Source: Lutimaribacter pacificus (GTDB lineage Bacteria; Pseudomonadota; Alphaproteobacteria; Rhodobacterales; Rhodobacteraceae). Taken from it: DNA of 64,000 bases. Positions 34,115 through 42,631 of the stretch are shown here, one piece after another (position 1 is the stretch's first letter; each line of letters starts with the position of its first letter). Both the position numbers and the translations under genes were made by a program. The notes under the pieces were generated by a model that worked only from the letters and a program-made list of their open reading frames with translations, made no database searches and was not told where the DNA came from. The DNA lies in the NCBI RefSeq assembly GCF_900142185.1, contig NZ_FQZZ01000001.1, positions 620,001 through 684,000 of the forward strand, written 5' to 3'.

Positions 34115-35563
34115 TCAGATTTCGGCCGCCATCGCCAGCAGCGCGTCGATATCCAGATGCGTTTCCAGGTGGGCGGCCAGTGCGTCCAGCGTCTCTTCCA
34201 CCCCGTCCTCGTAGGCCAGTCCCGACACCGCGCCCAGCCGCGCAAGATAGGCGGCGCGAAACCCGTCATCGCTGAACAGCCCGTGCAGGTAGCTGCCCAT
34301 CACCCGGCCCGAGGCGCTGGCCGCGCCCTCGCTCCGGCCGCCGATGTCCAGCCAGCCCCTTGCGCGGTCGGCGCCCTCGGTGCGGCCCAGGTGGATTTCG
34401 TAACCCGACACGCGGTCGCCGGTCGGGCGATAGGTGGCCTGCACCAGCGACAGGCGCTTTTCGGGGCCAAGCGTGGTGCGCACATCCAGATGGCCCAGCC
34501 CGGCCACGCGTCCCGGCGCCCCCTCGATCCCGTCCGGGTCGGCGATTTCCGTGCCCAGCATCTGGTAGCCGCCGCACAGGCCCAGCACATGCCCGCCGCG
34601 CCGGATATGGGCGGCAAGGTCCACGTCCCAGCCCGCCTTGCGAAACGCCGCGAGGTCCGCGACGGTCGCCTTCGATCCGGGCAGCAGCACCAGCGCCGCG
34701 TCGCCGGGCAGGGGGCGGCCCGGCTCGATGATGTCGACGCTGACGCCCGGTTCGGCGGCCAGCGGGTCGAGATCGTCGAAATTGGCGATCCGGGGCAGGC
34801 GCGGCACCGCGATCCTGATCCCGTCACCGGGGCGCGAGGCGATGTCCAGCACATCCTCGGCCGGCAGCCGCCAGGCCTCCGTGAACCACGGCACGACGCC
34901 CAGCGACGGCCAGCCGGTCGCCCGTTCGATCACCGGCAGCCCGCCGTCGAACAGCCGCACGTCGCCGCGAAAGCGGTTGATGGCAAAGCCGCGGATCATC
35001 GCCCGGTCGCCCGCATCCAGCACCGCGTGGGTGCCGACGATCTGCGCGATTACCCCGCCACGGTCGATATCGCCGACCAGCACCACCGGCACCCCGGCGG
35101 CGCGGGCAAAGCCCATATTGGCGATGTCGCGGGCGCGCAGGTTCACCTCGGCCGGGCTGCCGGCGCCTTCGACCAGCACGATATCGGCGCGCGCCGCCAG
35201 GCGCTGAAAGCTTTCCAGCACGCGGGGCATCAGCCGGTCGCGCATCGCGCCGTAATCGCGCGCCTCGACCGGGGCCATCCGCCGGCCCTGTACGACCACC
35301 TGCGCGCCGGTTTCGGTTTCGGGTTTCAGCAGCACGGGGTTCATGTCGGTATGCGGCGCCACGCCCGCGGCGCGCGCCTGCAAGGCCTGGGCACGGCCGA
35401 TCTCGCCACCGTCTTCGGTGACGGCGGCATTGTTCGACATGTTCTGCGGCTTGAAGGGCAGGGGCGACAGGCCACGGTGCAGCAGGGCGCGGGCCAGCCC
35501 CGCCACCAGCAGCGACTTGCCCACGTTCGACCCGGTGCCCTGAATCATGATCGCGCGTGCCAT
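34115..35563 (-). CDS. cobQ: Cobyric acid synthase
   Basis: CobQ amidates four side chains of adenosylcobyrinic acid a,c-diamide in cobalamin synthesis using glutamine and ATP. The 482-residue protein shows the N-terminal P-loop [11 protein letters not shown], the [14 protein letters not shown] segment characteristic of Cob[13 protein letters not shown], and the glutaminase domain with nucleophile Cys in [10 protein letters not shown] and His in SYLHGLF. The ATG at 35563 begins the conserved part; the open frame to 35722 overlaps the neighbouring terminator and is not used. It is convergent with the DUF2497 gene, three bases apart. Confidence 0.95.
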   Translation of the reverse strand: MARAIMIQGTGSNVGKSLLVAGLARALLHRGLSPLPFKPQNMSNNAAVTEDGGEIGRAQALQARAAGVAPHTDMNPVLLKPETETGAQVVVQGRRMAPVEARDYGAMRDRLMPRVLESFQRLAARADIVLVEGAGSPAEVNLRARDIANMGFARAAGVPVVLVGDIDRGGVIAQIVGTHAVLDAGDRAMIRGFAINRFRGDVRLFDGGLPVIERATGWPSLGVVPWFTEAWRLPAEDVLDIASRPGDGIRIAVPRLPRIANFDDLDPLAAEPGVSVDIIEPGRPLPGDAALVLLPGSKATVADLAAFRKAGWDVDLAAHIRRGGHVLGLCGGYQMLGTEIADPDGIEGAPGRVAGLGHLDVRTTLGPEKRLSLVQATYRPTGDRVSGYEIHLGRTEGADRARGWLDIGGRSEGAASASGRVMGSYLHGLFSDDGFRAAYLARLGAVSGLAYEDGVEETLDALAAHLETHLDIDALLAMAAEI

Positions 35564-35595
35564 GGCCCTTCCTATCCCCGTGCGGCGCAAAGAAA

Positions 35596-35618
35596 AAGCG
35601 CGCCGCAAGGGCGCGCTT
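35596..35618 (-). terminator. Intrinsic terminator of the small conserved gene
   Basis: On the minus strand a nine-base-pair stem (AAGCGCGCC/GGCGCGCTT) with a five-base loop is followed by TTTTTCTTT (35595 downward). It lies 25 bases after the stop of the 107-residue gene and ends 26 bases before cobQ, separating the two transcripts. Confidence 0.85.
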
Positions 35619-35642
35619 CTTTCCAGCGGGTTGCGCTGCGGA

Positions 35643-35966
35643 TCAGGCGGCTTCGGCCTGTTGCGCGGCGGCGTTGCGACGCTCGCTTTCCTCGCGCGAA
35701 AGGGCAACCGAGGTGCGCACACCGCGGCCCACGAATTCCATCAGCCCCTTCACCACCCGTTCGTTCGGGTCGATCCCGGCACAGGACAGCACCTCGCGCC
35801 CGTCGCGCGAACGGGCCCAGCGGGCGATCTGCTCGGGGCCGTTGCCGTATTTCTTGTCATCGGCGATGGCATCGTCGAGCGCGGCCAACACAACGGCCGC
35901 AAACAGTTTGCGTGCACGGTTTCCCTGTTCATTGTTGAAAGCCGTACCGTCAACGAAATCTTTCAT
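35643..35966 (-). CDS. Small conserved Rhodobacterales protein (DUF6280-like)
   Basis: This is a 107-residue soluble protein beginning [21 protein letters not shown] recall it as a highly conserved small protein of Rhodobacterales (DUF6280), but no function is known. It is helical and charged, without signal peptide or metal motif. A strong terminator follows it, so it is transcribed on its own, divergently from efp across 216 bases. High conservation and solitary, strongly terminated transcription suggest an abundant housekeeping role. Confidence 0.75.
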   Translation of the reverse strand: MKDFVDGTAFNNEQGNRARKLFAAVVLAALDDAIADDKKYGNGPEQIARWARSRDGREVLSCAGIDPNERVVKGLMEFVGRGVRTSVALSREESERRNAAAQQAEAA

Positions 35967-36182
35967 GTTTCGTCCTTGTTTTTATAGGTCTTGCAATTCT
36001 GGCGTGGCGTCCCTTTTGGCAGATCGCACGCGATTCGGATAGGGCACATATGCATGACTGCCATGCGATATCTGCATATCTTCTGCGCCCCCGATACGAG
36101 ATTTCGTTGTCTTGCCAGCAGGCGCAGCCCCAGATATAGGTGCTGCCGAAACTCATTCAACCTTTCGTCAAGGTTTTGCCAT

Positions 36183-36746
36183 ATGCCCAAGATCAACGGA
36201 AACGAGATACGCCCCGGCAACGTGCTGGAGCATAATGGCGGGCTTTGGGCCGCTGTTAAGGTCGATCATGTAAAGCCCGGAAAAGGCGGCGCTTTCGCCC
36301 AGGTCGAGCTGCGCAACCTGCGCAACGGCTCGAAGCTGAACGAACGCTTCCGCAGCGCCGACAAGGTCGAGCGCGTGCGGCTGGAACAAAAGGACATGCA
36401 GTTCCTGTACGAGGATTCCGGCCAGCTGGTGTTCATGGATACCGAAACCTACGACCAGGTGCAGCTCGACGCCGAGATCCTCGGCGAGCGCCGCCCGTTC
36501 CTGCAGGACGGCATGACCATCCTGGTCGAGTTCTACGAATCCGAGGCGCTGAACGCGACCCTGCCGCAGAAGGTGACCTGCACGATCGAGGAAACCGAAC
36601 CGGTGGTGAAGGGCCAGACCGCGGCCAACAGCTTCAAGCCCGCGCTGCTGGACAACGGCGTGCGCGTGTCGGTGCCGCCCTTCGTCGGGCCCGGCGAAAA
36701 GATCGTCGTGAACACCGAAACCATGGAATATTCCGAGCGCGCCTGA
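36183..36746 (+). CDS. efp: Translation elongation factor P
   Basis: EF-P relieves ribosome stalling at polyproline stretches. The 187-residue protein has the normal three-domain length: KOW-like N-terminal domain with the modification loop KPGKGGAF (Lys34 at the tip), the middle OB domain, and the C-terminal domain with [19 protein letters not shown]-type signature and [11 protein letters not shown] end. Lys34 suggests EpmA-type lysylation; the modifying enzymes are not in the window. Pro-rich proteins encoded here, such as FtsY and the DUF2497 protein, would be natural clients. Confidence 0.96.
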   Translation: MPKINGNEIRPGNVLEHNGGLWAAVKVDHVKPGKGGAFAQVELRNLRNGSKLNERFRSADKVERVRLEQKDMQFLYEDSGQLVFMDTETYDQVQLDAEILGERRPFLQDGMTILVEFYESEALNATLPQKVTCTIEETEPVVKGQTAANSFKPALLDNGVRVSVPPFVGPGEKIVVNTETMEYSERA

Positions 36747-36767
36747 CCTCGGGGCCCGCGCGCACAT

Positions 36768-36789
36768 ACCCCCGTAACCAGCCGGGGGT
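36768..36789 (+). terminator. Short hairpin after efp
   Basis: ACCCCC at 36768-36773 pairs with GGGGGT at 36784-36789 across a ten-base loop, 22 bases after the efp stop. No T-run follows; the main terminator is probably the hairpin 20 bases downstream. Confidence 0.35.
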
Positions 36790-36808
36790 GCGATATCACA
36801 CTAGAAAC

Positions 36809-36840
36809 AAGGCCTCCGGCGCAAGCCAGGAGGCCTTTTT
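36809..36840 (+). terminator. Strong terminator hairpin that contains the next gene's ribosome site
   Basis: AAGGCCTCC (36809-36817) pairs perfectly with GGAGGCCTT (36829-36837), with a nested GGC-GCAA-GCC mini-hairpin in the loop and TTTTT behind the stem. This is a textbook intrinsic terminator for efp. The right arm includes AGGAGG (36828-36833), eight bases ahead of the ATG of the acetyltransferase gene, so folding would also hide that gene's ribosome-binding site. Confidence 0.85.
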
Positions 36841-36841
36841 G

Positions 36842-37348
36842 ATGATCGACACAGCCACGGACGCGGATATTCCCGCGCTGGCCGACATGCTGCGCGGGCT
36901 GAACGCGCTCCATGCGGCGCATGTGCCCCACAGGTTTCACGCCGATGCCGGCACGGCGGCGCTGCAGGCGCATCTGCGTGCGCAAATGAGGCAGGGCGCG
37001 CGGGGCCTTGTCTACCGCTTGCAGGGGGTGCCGCGCGGCTACCTGATGTGGCGCTGGCGCCCGGCGGGCGATCCGGCGTTGGAACGGCCCGGACGGATCG
37101 CGGTGATGGAGCATATTTATGTCGAGCCGAATTTCCGCCGTCACGGCATGGGCCGCCGCCTGATCGCGCGGTTCGAGGGGGAAATCGCGCGGTCCGGGGC
37201 AACGGGTTGGGTGGCGCTGGTGCACCGCTTCAACACGCGGTCGGCGGCGCTGATGCGCGGCGCCGGGGCCGAGGCGGCGGTCGACATCTTCGAAAAACGG
37301 CTTCACACCCCGCAGGCGTCCAGCAGCCCCGCGACCATCCCGCGATAG
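36842..37348 (+). CDS. GNAT-family N-acetyltransferase
   Basis: This is a 168-residue GNAT acetyltransferase. The acetyl-CoA-binding motif is IYVEPNFRRHGMGRRLIARF (about 93-112), matching the V-x-x-x-x-R/Q-x-x-G-x-G/A pattern, followed by the C-terminal HRFNTRSAALMRGAGAE helix-strand unit. Substrate unknown. The ATG at 36842 has an ideal AGGAGG eight bases ahead, but this site is embedded in the terminator hairpin of efp, so expression should depend on whether that hairpin forms. The 3' end overlaps the convergent kinase-like gene by 46 bases. Confidence 0.82.
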   Translation: MIDTATDADIPALADMLRGLNALHAAHVPHRFHADAGTAALQAHLRAQMRQGARGLVYRLQGVPRGYLMWRWRPAGDPALERPGRIAVMEHIYVEPNFRRHGMGRRLIARFEGEIARSGATGWVALVHRFNTRSAALMRGAGAEAAVDIFEKRLHTPQASSSPATIPR

Positions 37349-38103
37349 CCGCTTCCGAACAGCCGCAGGTGCACCAGCGCGGGCCACAGCGCGTAGACCG
37401 GGCGCCGCGCCTGCCAGCCGGGGGACAGCGCGCCATAGGCGGCGTCGAAATCGGGGTGGGGCCGGCCGAACAGGGTCAGCATGGCCAGGTCCACCTCGGC
37501 GTCGCCATGGTAACAGGCGGGGTCGATCAGCCATGCCCTTGGGCCGGAGAACAGGACGTTCCCGGCCCAGAGATCGCCATGCAGCAAGGCCGGGGCAGGG
37601 CGGCGCGGCAGGCGGTCGGGCAGGCGGGCGGCCAGTGCAGTAACCCGCCGGGCAAGCTGCGCGTCGCGCGGCAACAGGGCGAGCAGGCGGTTCCCGGCCC
37701 AGAAGGCGGGCCAGTCGTCGCCTTGGGTGTTGTGGATGGGGACAGACCCGAAGGCATAATCCTCGGGCCAGCCATAATGCGTGCCGGTGCTGTCATGCAG
37801 CGCCCGGAGCGCGTGGCCCAGATCGGCCCAGCCCGCCGGGTTGGGCGGGGTTTCGTCCAGCCATTCCAGCGCCAGCAGGTCGCCGCCCGCCGCCAGAACA
37901 CCGGGCACCGGCGCGCCTGCCGCCGCCATCGCGCGCAGCATCGCGGCCTCGCGGGTCACGAACCGGCCGCGCTTGACCGCCGCGCGGGCGCCATCGGCCA
38001 GGGTGACGCCGAACACCTCGGACAGGTCGCCGCCATGCAGGGCGCGCAATCCGCGCAGGGGCTGGCCCAGCAGGGTGGCGATATGGCCCTCAAGCGCCGT
38101 CAA
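37303..38103 (-). CDS. Fructosamine kinase family protein
   Basis: This is a 266-residue protein kinase-like small-molecule kinase of the fructosamine/ribulosamine 3-kinase family, thought to repair glycated proteins. Key sites are the ATP-binding Lys in RAAVKRGRF, Glu-containing LALEWLDETPP, the catalytic loop LLHGDLWAGNVLF and the metal Asp in LIDPACYHGDAEVDLAML. Its start overlaps the ygfZ-like stop by four bases, so the two are cotranscribed; its end overlaps the acetyltransferase gene on the other strand. Confidence 0.87.
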   Translation of the reverse strand: MTALEGHIATLLGQPLRGLRALHGGDLSEVFGVTLADGARAAVKRGRFVTREAAMLRAMAAAGAPVPGVLAAGGDLLALEWLDETPPNPAGWADLGHALRALHDSTGTHYGWPEDYAFGSVPIHNTQGDDWPAFWAGNRLLALLPRDAQLARRVTALAARLPDRLPRRPAPALLHGDLWAGNVLFSGPRAWLIDPACYHGDAEVDLAMLTLFGRPHPDFDAAYGALSPGWQARRPVYALWPALVHLRLFGSGYRGMVAGLLDACGV

Positions 38104-38828
38104 ACCGGGGAAATCGTGGCCTCGCCCGCCTGCATCCCCTCGCGCATCCGGTCGAAGCGCAGATAGGCGATGGCCCGGTCGCCCGACCGGGTGAACAGCG
38201 TGCCCGCCGGTTTGCCGTCCACCGTGATCGCGGTGCCGACCGGGGCCTCACCCTCGATCGCGACGGTTGTCAGGCCCTTTTTCAGCTCGGTCTTGTGCTT
38301 CATCCGGGCGGTCACCTCTTGCCCCACGTAACAGCCCTTGCGGAAATCGACGCCGTTCAGTCGCGCGAAACCGGATTCGAGGATATAGCTGTCGGGCGTC
38401 AGCTCGATCCCCGATTCGGGGATGCAATGGGCCACGCGGATCGCGTCGAAATCGCTGCCGTCATCGCCGCCCTCGTCGCCATAAAGCCGCCAGCCCAGAT
38501 CGGCATGGCGGGGATCGGGCCATGCGCCCTCGGGCGCGGGGCCGGTGCCGCGCCGGACCTGCAGGCCGGTTTCGGCGATCTCGACATCGGCGCGCAGTTT
38601 ATACATGGACAGGCGCGGGATCAGCCCGGCGGCAAGGCCCGCATCGACATCCAGCAAAACGCCCTCGCCGTCCGGCACCAGGAAGAAATCGGCCAGGTAC
38701 TTGCCCTGCGGCGTCAGCATCGCGGCATAGACCGGCCCATGGTCCAGCCCGGCCACCTCGTTCGTCACAAGCCCCTGCAGGAACTCGCGGGCATCTTTTC
38801 CGGTGATCCTGAAAATCTTTCGCGCCAT
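38100..38828 (-). CDS. ygfZ: YgfZ/GcvT-like folate-binding protein
   Basis: This is a 242-residue member of the YgfZ family, folate-dependent proteins that support iron-sulfur cluster assembly or repair. The family signature with its conserved Cys is GVDFRKGCYVGQEVTAR (KGCYxGQE). The N-terminal RITGKDAREFLQGLVTNEV and PQGKYLADFFLV segments correspond to the tetrahydrofolate-binding fold. The ATG at 38828 was used; the open frame beyond it overlaps the divergent aminotransferase gene. First gene of a two-gene unit with the fructosamine-kinase-like gene. Confidence 0.88.
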   Translation of the reverse strand: MARKIFRITGKDAREFLQGLVTNEVAGLDHGPVYAAMLTPQGKYLADFFLVPDGEGVLLDVDAGLAAGLIPRLSMYKLRADVEIAETGLQVRRGTGPAPEGAWPDPRHADLGWRLYGDEGGDDGSDFDAIRVAHCIPESGIELTPDSYILESGFARLNGVDFRKGCYVGQEVTARMKHKTELKKGLTTVAIEGEAPVGTAITVDGKPAGTLFTRSGDRAIAYLRFDRMREGMQAGEATISPV

Positions 38829-38960
38829 TGCCTGTCCTTTCGTCCTTGCCCTTTCCAGATATACCGTTTGCCGGGTTGTGCAACAGGGGGGCGGCGGGGT
38901 GGCTTGACGCCGGGCGGCGCGGCGGTAGGGTCGTCTGGCCGAACCAGACAGGGCGCTGCC

Positions 38961-40163
38961 ATGACGCTTTCCCACGGACGTGAATATCTTGCCATTCCAG
39001 GGCCTTCGGTGATGCCCGACCGCGTGCTGCGCGCGATGAACCGCGCCGCGCCCAACATATACGAAGGCGACCTGATCGACATGGTCGCCGCCATGATCCC
39101 CGACCTGCGCCGCGTGGCGCGCACCGCGCATCATGTCGCGATCTATATCGGCAACGGCCACGCCGCGTGGGAGGCCGCGCTGGCCAACGTGGCCGGCCCC
39201 GGCGATACCGTGCTGGTGCCGGCGACGGGGCGGTTCGGGCATGGCTGGGCCGACATGGCGCAGGGGCTGGGCGTGGAAACCGATATCGTGGATTTCGGCA
39301 AGTCCACGCCGCTCGATCCCGCGCGGGTGGAGCAGGCGCTGCGCGCCGACACGGCAGGCCGGATCAGGGCGGTGCTGGTGACGCATGTGGATACCTCAAG
39401 CTCGGTCCGCAACGACGTGGCGGGGGTGCGCGCGGCCATCGACGCGGCGGGGCATCCGGCGCTGTTGATGGTGGATTGCATCGCCTCGCTGGCCTGCGAC
39501 CGGTTCGAGATGGACGCATGGGGCGTCGACGTGATGGTGGCGGGCAGCCAGAAGGGGCTGATGGTGCCGCCGGGGCTGGGTTTCGTGTTCTTCAGCCCGA
39601 AGGCCGCCGCGCGACGTGCGGAAATGGAGCGCGTCAGCCGCTACTGGGACTGGACGCCGCGCGCCAACCCGGAACAGTTCTACCAGTATTGGGGCGGCAC
39701 CGCGCCCACCCATCACCTGTTCGGCCTGCGCGAGGCGCTGGACATGATCCACCAGGAGGGGCTGGAGGCCGTCTGGGCCCGCCATGCCGCGCTGGCCCGT
39801 GCGATCTGGGCCGCCTGCGCGGCATGGGGTCAGGACGGGCCGCTGGCGCTGAACGTGGCCGACCCGGCGCACCGCTCGCACGCGGTCACGGCGCTGCGCA
39901 TCGGCGCGCCCTATGGCTCGGACCTGCGCCGCTGGGTGCAGGACAAGGCGGGCGTGACGCTGGGCATCGGGCTGGGCATGGCCGAGCCGGGCGATCCCGC
40001 CTGGCACGGGTTTTTCCGCATCGGCCATATGGGGCATGTGAATGCGCATATGGTCATGGGCGCGCTGGGGGCGATCGACGCAGGGCTCAAGGCGCTGGAG
40101 ATACCGCACGGGGTGGGCGCGCTCGAGGCTGCAAGCGGGGTTCTGGCGCAGGCGGCCGGATAG
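38961..40163 (+). CDS. Class V aminotransferase (serine/alanine-glyoxylate type)
   Basis: This is a 400-residue PLP enzyme. The PLP Lys lies in VAGSQKGLMVPPGL; the phosphate-binding side has GNGHAAWEAALANV and the cofactor Asp is in LLMVDCIASLA. The start LAIPGPSVMPDRVLRAM is typical of the alanine-glyoxylate / serine-glyoxylate branch, and THVDTSSSVRNDV is the matching strand-loop. Glyoxylate transamination is the likely reaction; the amino donor is uncertain. It is divergent from ygfZ with 132 bases between the starts. Confidence 0.87.
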   Translation: MTLSHGREYLAIPGPSVMPDRVLRAMNRAAPNIYEGDLIDMVAAMIPDLRRVARTAHHVAIYIGNGHAAWEAALANVAGPGDTVLVPATGRFGHGWADMAQGLGVETDIVDFGKSTPLDPARVEQALRADTAGRIRAVLVTHVDTSSSVRNDVAGVRAAIDAAGHPALLMVDCIASLACDRFEMDAWGVDVMVAGSQKGLMVPPGLGFVFFSPKAAARRAEMERVSRYWDWTPRANPEQFYQYWGGTAPTHHLFGLREALDMIHQEGLEAVWARHAALARAIWAACAAWGQDGPLALNVADPAHRSHAVTALRIGAPYGSDLRRWVQDKAGVTLGIGLGMAEPGDPAWHGFFRIGHMGHVNAHMVMGALGAIDAGLKALEIPHGVGALEAASGVLAQAAG

Positions 40164-40177
40164 GGCCGCGCCGGGGA

Positions 40178-40372
40178 TCAGCCGCTGCGCGCCCGGGCCA
40201 CGCGGCCGATCAGCGCGTTCAGCCCGAACGCGACCAGCGCCACCACGGCGAAACCGAACAGCGCCCAGAGCAGCGCAAAGACCCAAAGCAGGTTCACGAA
40301 CCCCATCACCAGGGCTGCGTTGGTGAAATCCGGGGCCTTTTTCAGGCGATGGTTCAGCCGGTGGTCGCGCAT
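40178..40372 (-). CDS. 64-residue membrane protein, unknown function
   Basis: This small protein has a basic N-terminus (MRDHRLNHRLKKAPD) followed by two adjacent membrane helices (ALVMGFVNLLWVFALLWALFG and AVVALVAFGLNALIG) and a basic end. GGAG stands nine bases ahead of its ATG, which together with the membrane pattern supports it as real. It lies between an aminotransferase gene (opposite strand) and hisC (same strand, upstream). Confidence 0.7.
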   Translation of the reverse strand: MRDHRLNHRLKKAPDFTNAALVMGFVNLLWVFALLWALFGFAVVALVAFGLNALIGRVARARSG

Positions 40373-40444
40373 GGCGGATCGCTCCTTGCCCGGATAGCGT
40401 AACCGCTGCCCGGCAAAAAGCGAGTTAACTTTGTTGCGATAGGC

Positions 40445-41557
40445 TTAACCCTGCCGGGCGGCGTCCAGCGCCGGGCCGAACTCGGCCTCGAGGATATCGA
40501 GATCGGCATCGCGGCCGCAACTGATGCGCACGCAACGGTTCAGCGGCGCGACCCCGGGCATGCGGATGAACACGCCGCGCGCGTTCAGTTCCTGCAGGAA
40601 GCGTTGTGCCAGCGCCCCGTCGCCGCCCATGTCGACCGCCACGAAATTGGTGGCCGAGGGCAGGCAGGACAGCCCGTGCGCCTGCGCGATGGCAGCGATG
40701 CGGTTGCGGGCATGGGCCACGTCCTCGCGCACCTGCGCGGTATAGGCGCGGTCGTGCAGCGCGGCCAGCGCCCCGTCCTGCGCGGCGCGGTTCATGCCGA
40801 AATGGTTGCGGATCCTGTCGAAGGCCCCGATCAGTTCGGGCGCGCCGATGGCATAGCCCACGCGCGCACCCGCCATGCCGTGTATCTTGGAAAAGGTCCG
40901 CATACGGATCACGCGCGGGTCGTCGGCGTCGATCCGCGGCGCGGTGCCTTCGGGGGCGAATTCGATATAAGCCTCGTCCAGCACGAACAGCGTGCCCTCG
41001 GGCAGATGCGCATCGATCGCGCGCCGCAGCGTGTCGCCATCGTGCCAGGTGCCCATCGGGTTGTCGGGATTGGCGAGATAGGCCAGTTTCGCCCCGACCC
41101 CGGCCGCCTTTTCGAACACCGATACCGGATCTTCGTGATCGGCGACATAAGGCACCTTGTGCAGCGTGCCGCCGAACCCCGCGACGTGGTAGTTGAAGGT
41201 GGGATAGGCCCCGTCCGACGTGACCACGTGATCGCCCTGCGTCACCGTCAGCCGCACGAGATAGCCCAGCAGCCCGTCGATCCCTTCGCCCACGATCACG
41301 TTCTCGGGGCGCACGCCGTTTTCGGCGGCCAGCGCGGCGCGCAACTCGTGGCTGCTGGAATCGCCGTATTTCCAGATATCGCGCGCCGCACGCTCCATCG
41401 CCGCGATGGCGTTGGGCGAGGGGCCGAACACGCTTTCGTTGGCGCCCAGCCGGGCGCGGAACGGGCGGCCGTTCTGGCGTTCCTGGGTTTCGGGCCCCAC
41501 GAAGGGCACGGTCGAGGGCAAGCTGTCTGCCAGCGGGGTCAGTCTGAATCCGGTCAT
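40445..41557 (-). CDS. hisC: Histidinol-phosphate aminotransferase
   Basis: HisC transfers an amino group to imidazole-acetol phosphate in histidine synthesis. The 370-residue class I/II aminotransferase shows RLGANESVFGPSP at the N-terminus, the AYLANPDNPMGTW motif, Asp-x-x-Tyr in VLDEAYIEF, the PLP Lys in RTFSKIHGMAGARVGY and a C-terminal Arg in CVRISCGRD. Some family members act on aromatic amino acids, so a broader role is possible. The ATG at 41557 begins the conserved part; the long upstream frame overlaps the crotonase gene on the other strand. Confidence 0.88.
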   Translation of the reverse strand: MTGFRLTPLADSLPSTVPFVGPETQERQNGRPFRARLGANESVFGPSPNAIAAMERAARDIWKYGDSSSHELRAALAAENGVRPENVIVGEGIDGLLGYLVRLTVTQGDHVVTSDGAYPTFNYHVAGFGGTLHKVPYVADHEDPVSVFEKAAGVGAKLAYLANPDNPMGTWHDGDTLRRAIDAHLPEGTLFVLDEAYIEFAPEGTAPRIDADDPRVIRMRTFSKIHGMAGARVGYAIGAPELIGAFDRIRNHFGMNRAAQDGALAALHDRAYTAQVREDVAHARNRIAAIAQAHGLSCLPSATNFVAVDMGGDGALAQRFLQELNARGVFIRMPGVAPLNRCVRISCGRDADLDILEAEFGPALDAARQG

Positions 41558-41674
41558 GGCTGCAGATAACGCGACGCGCGCGCGCTGGGCAAGCGGCTTT
41601 GCGACGCAAGGGCAGGCTTGTCCCGCGCGGTGCGATCGGGTGAACTCGGACCCGGATAGCACAGGGAGGAACCG

Positions 41675-42460
41675 ATGCCCCGCGTCACCACCGAGATCAC
41701 CGACCATATCGCCCATGTCACGCTGACCCGTGGCGACAAGATGAACGCCGTCGACCCGGATATGGCCGAGGCCATCGTCGAAGCGGGCACCGCGCTGATC
41801 GGCAACGACGACATCCGCGCCGTCGTCCTGTCGGGCGAGGGGCGGGGCTTCTGCGCCGGGCTGGACGTGGCCAGCTTTGCCAAATTCGCAGCCGAAGACC
41901 CGCATGAAAGGATCATGCCGCGCACCCATGGCGACAGCAACTTCATGCAGGAGGTCACGATGGTCTGGCGCAAGGTGCCGGTGCCGGTGATCGCCGCGCT
42001 GCATGGCGTGGCCTTCGGCGCGGGGTTCCAGCTGGCGCTGGGGGCCGATATCCGCATCGCGCATCCCGACACGAAGCTGGCGATCATGGAGGCGAAATGG
42101 GGCCTCGTGCCCGACATGGGCGGCATGGTGATCCTGCCGCAGCTGGTGCGGTCCGACATCCTGCGCCGCATGACCTACACGGCCGAGCCGGTGCAGGCCG
42201 CGCAGGGTGTCGACTGGGGGCTGGTGACCGAGCTGTCCGACGATCCGCTGGCCGCCGCCCGCGCGCTGGCGCAGGCGATCGCGGGCAAGTCGCCCTCGGG
42301 CACCCGCGCGGCCAAGCGCCTGATCGCCGTGGCGGAAAGCGGCGCGGACGAGAAAGCCGTGCTTTACGAGGAAAGCCGCGAACAGGCCGACCTGATCGGC
42401 AAGCCGCACCAGATGGAGATCATCGCCGCCAACATGGCAGGCCGCGCGCCGAAATTCTGA
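41675..42460 (+). CDS. Crotonase / enoyl-CoA hydratase family protein
   Basis: This is a 261-residue crotonase-fold enzyme. The oxyanion-hole segments are GRGFCAGLDVASFAK (about 57-71) and ALHGVAFGAGFQLALGADIR (about 108-127). In the second segment, where hydratases carry one catalytic Glu, the sequence has Ala/Phe, and KWGLVPDMGG has Val-Pro-Asp where the second Glu and its surroundings vary, so isomerase or another crotonase reaction is as likely as hydration. The gene is divergent from hisC, with 117 bases between the starts. Confidence 0.85.
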   Translation: MPRVTTEITDHIAHVTLTRGDKMNAVDPDMAEAIVEAGTALIGNDDIRAVVLSGEGRGFCAGLDVASFAKFAAEDPHERIMPRTHGDSNFMQEVTMVWRKVPVPVIAALHGVAFGAGFQLALGADIRIAHPDTKLAIMEAKWGLVPDMGGMVILPQLVRSDILRRMTYTAEPVQAAQGVDWGLVTELSDDPLAAARALAQAIAGKSPSGTRAAKRLIAVAESGADEKAVLYEESREQADLIGKPHQMEIIAANMAGRAPKF

Positions 42461-42497
42461 CCTGCGCCCGGTTCGGGGGCAGAACCGCCTCCGGCGG

Positions 42498-42519
42498 GAG
42501 TATTTCGGGAACGATGAAG
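42498..42519. repeat. 22-base intergenic motif, copy 1
   Basis: The 22 bases starting GAGTATTT and ending GGAACGATGAAG match 60332-60353 at 20 of 22 positions. The motif is directly preceded by a small CCGCC-TCC-GGCGG hairpin (42485-42497). I recall such hairpin-plus-GAGTATTT sequences as frequent intergenic repeats in Rhodobacteraceae. Confidence 0.6.
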
Positions 42520-42573
42520 GGCGGGGCGCCGCCGCGGTTTCCTCTCTCTGGCGATATCCTCGGGGGGTGAATT

Positions 42574-42611
42574 GGGCCGAAGGCCCGGGAGGGGGGGCAG
42601 ACCGCCCCCCC
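42574..42611. terminator. Double hairpin between crotonase and valS genes
   Basis: Two stems lie between the convergent genes: GGGCC-GAA-GGCCC (42574-42586) and an eight-base-pair stem GGGGGGGC-AGACC-GCCCCCCC (42591-42611). No T-run is present on either side, but their place 20 bases behind the valS stop suggests RNA 3'-end function. Confidence 0.45.
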
Positions 42612-42631
42612 CTTTCCCGCGTCGGGGCCGG

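Noticed and set aside
35564-35642. Cobalamin riboswitch ahead of cobQ
   Set aside because: The gap is 79 bases and is filled by the terminator of the upstream gene; no B12-box is seen.
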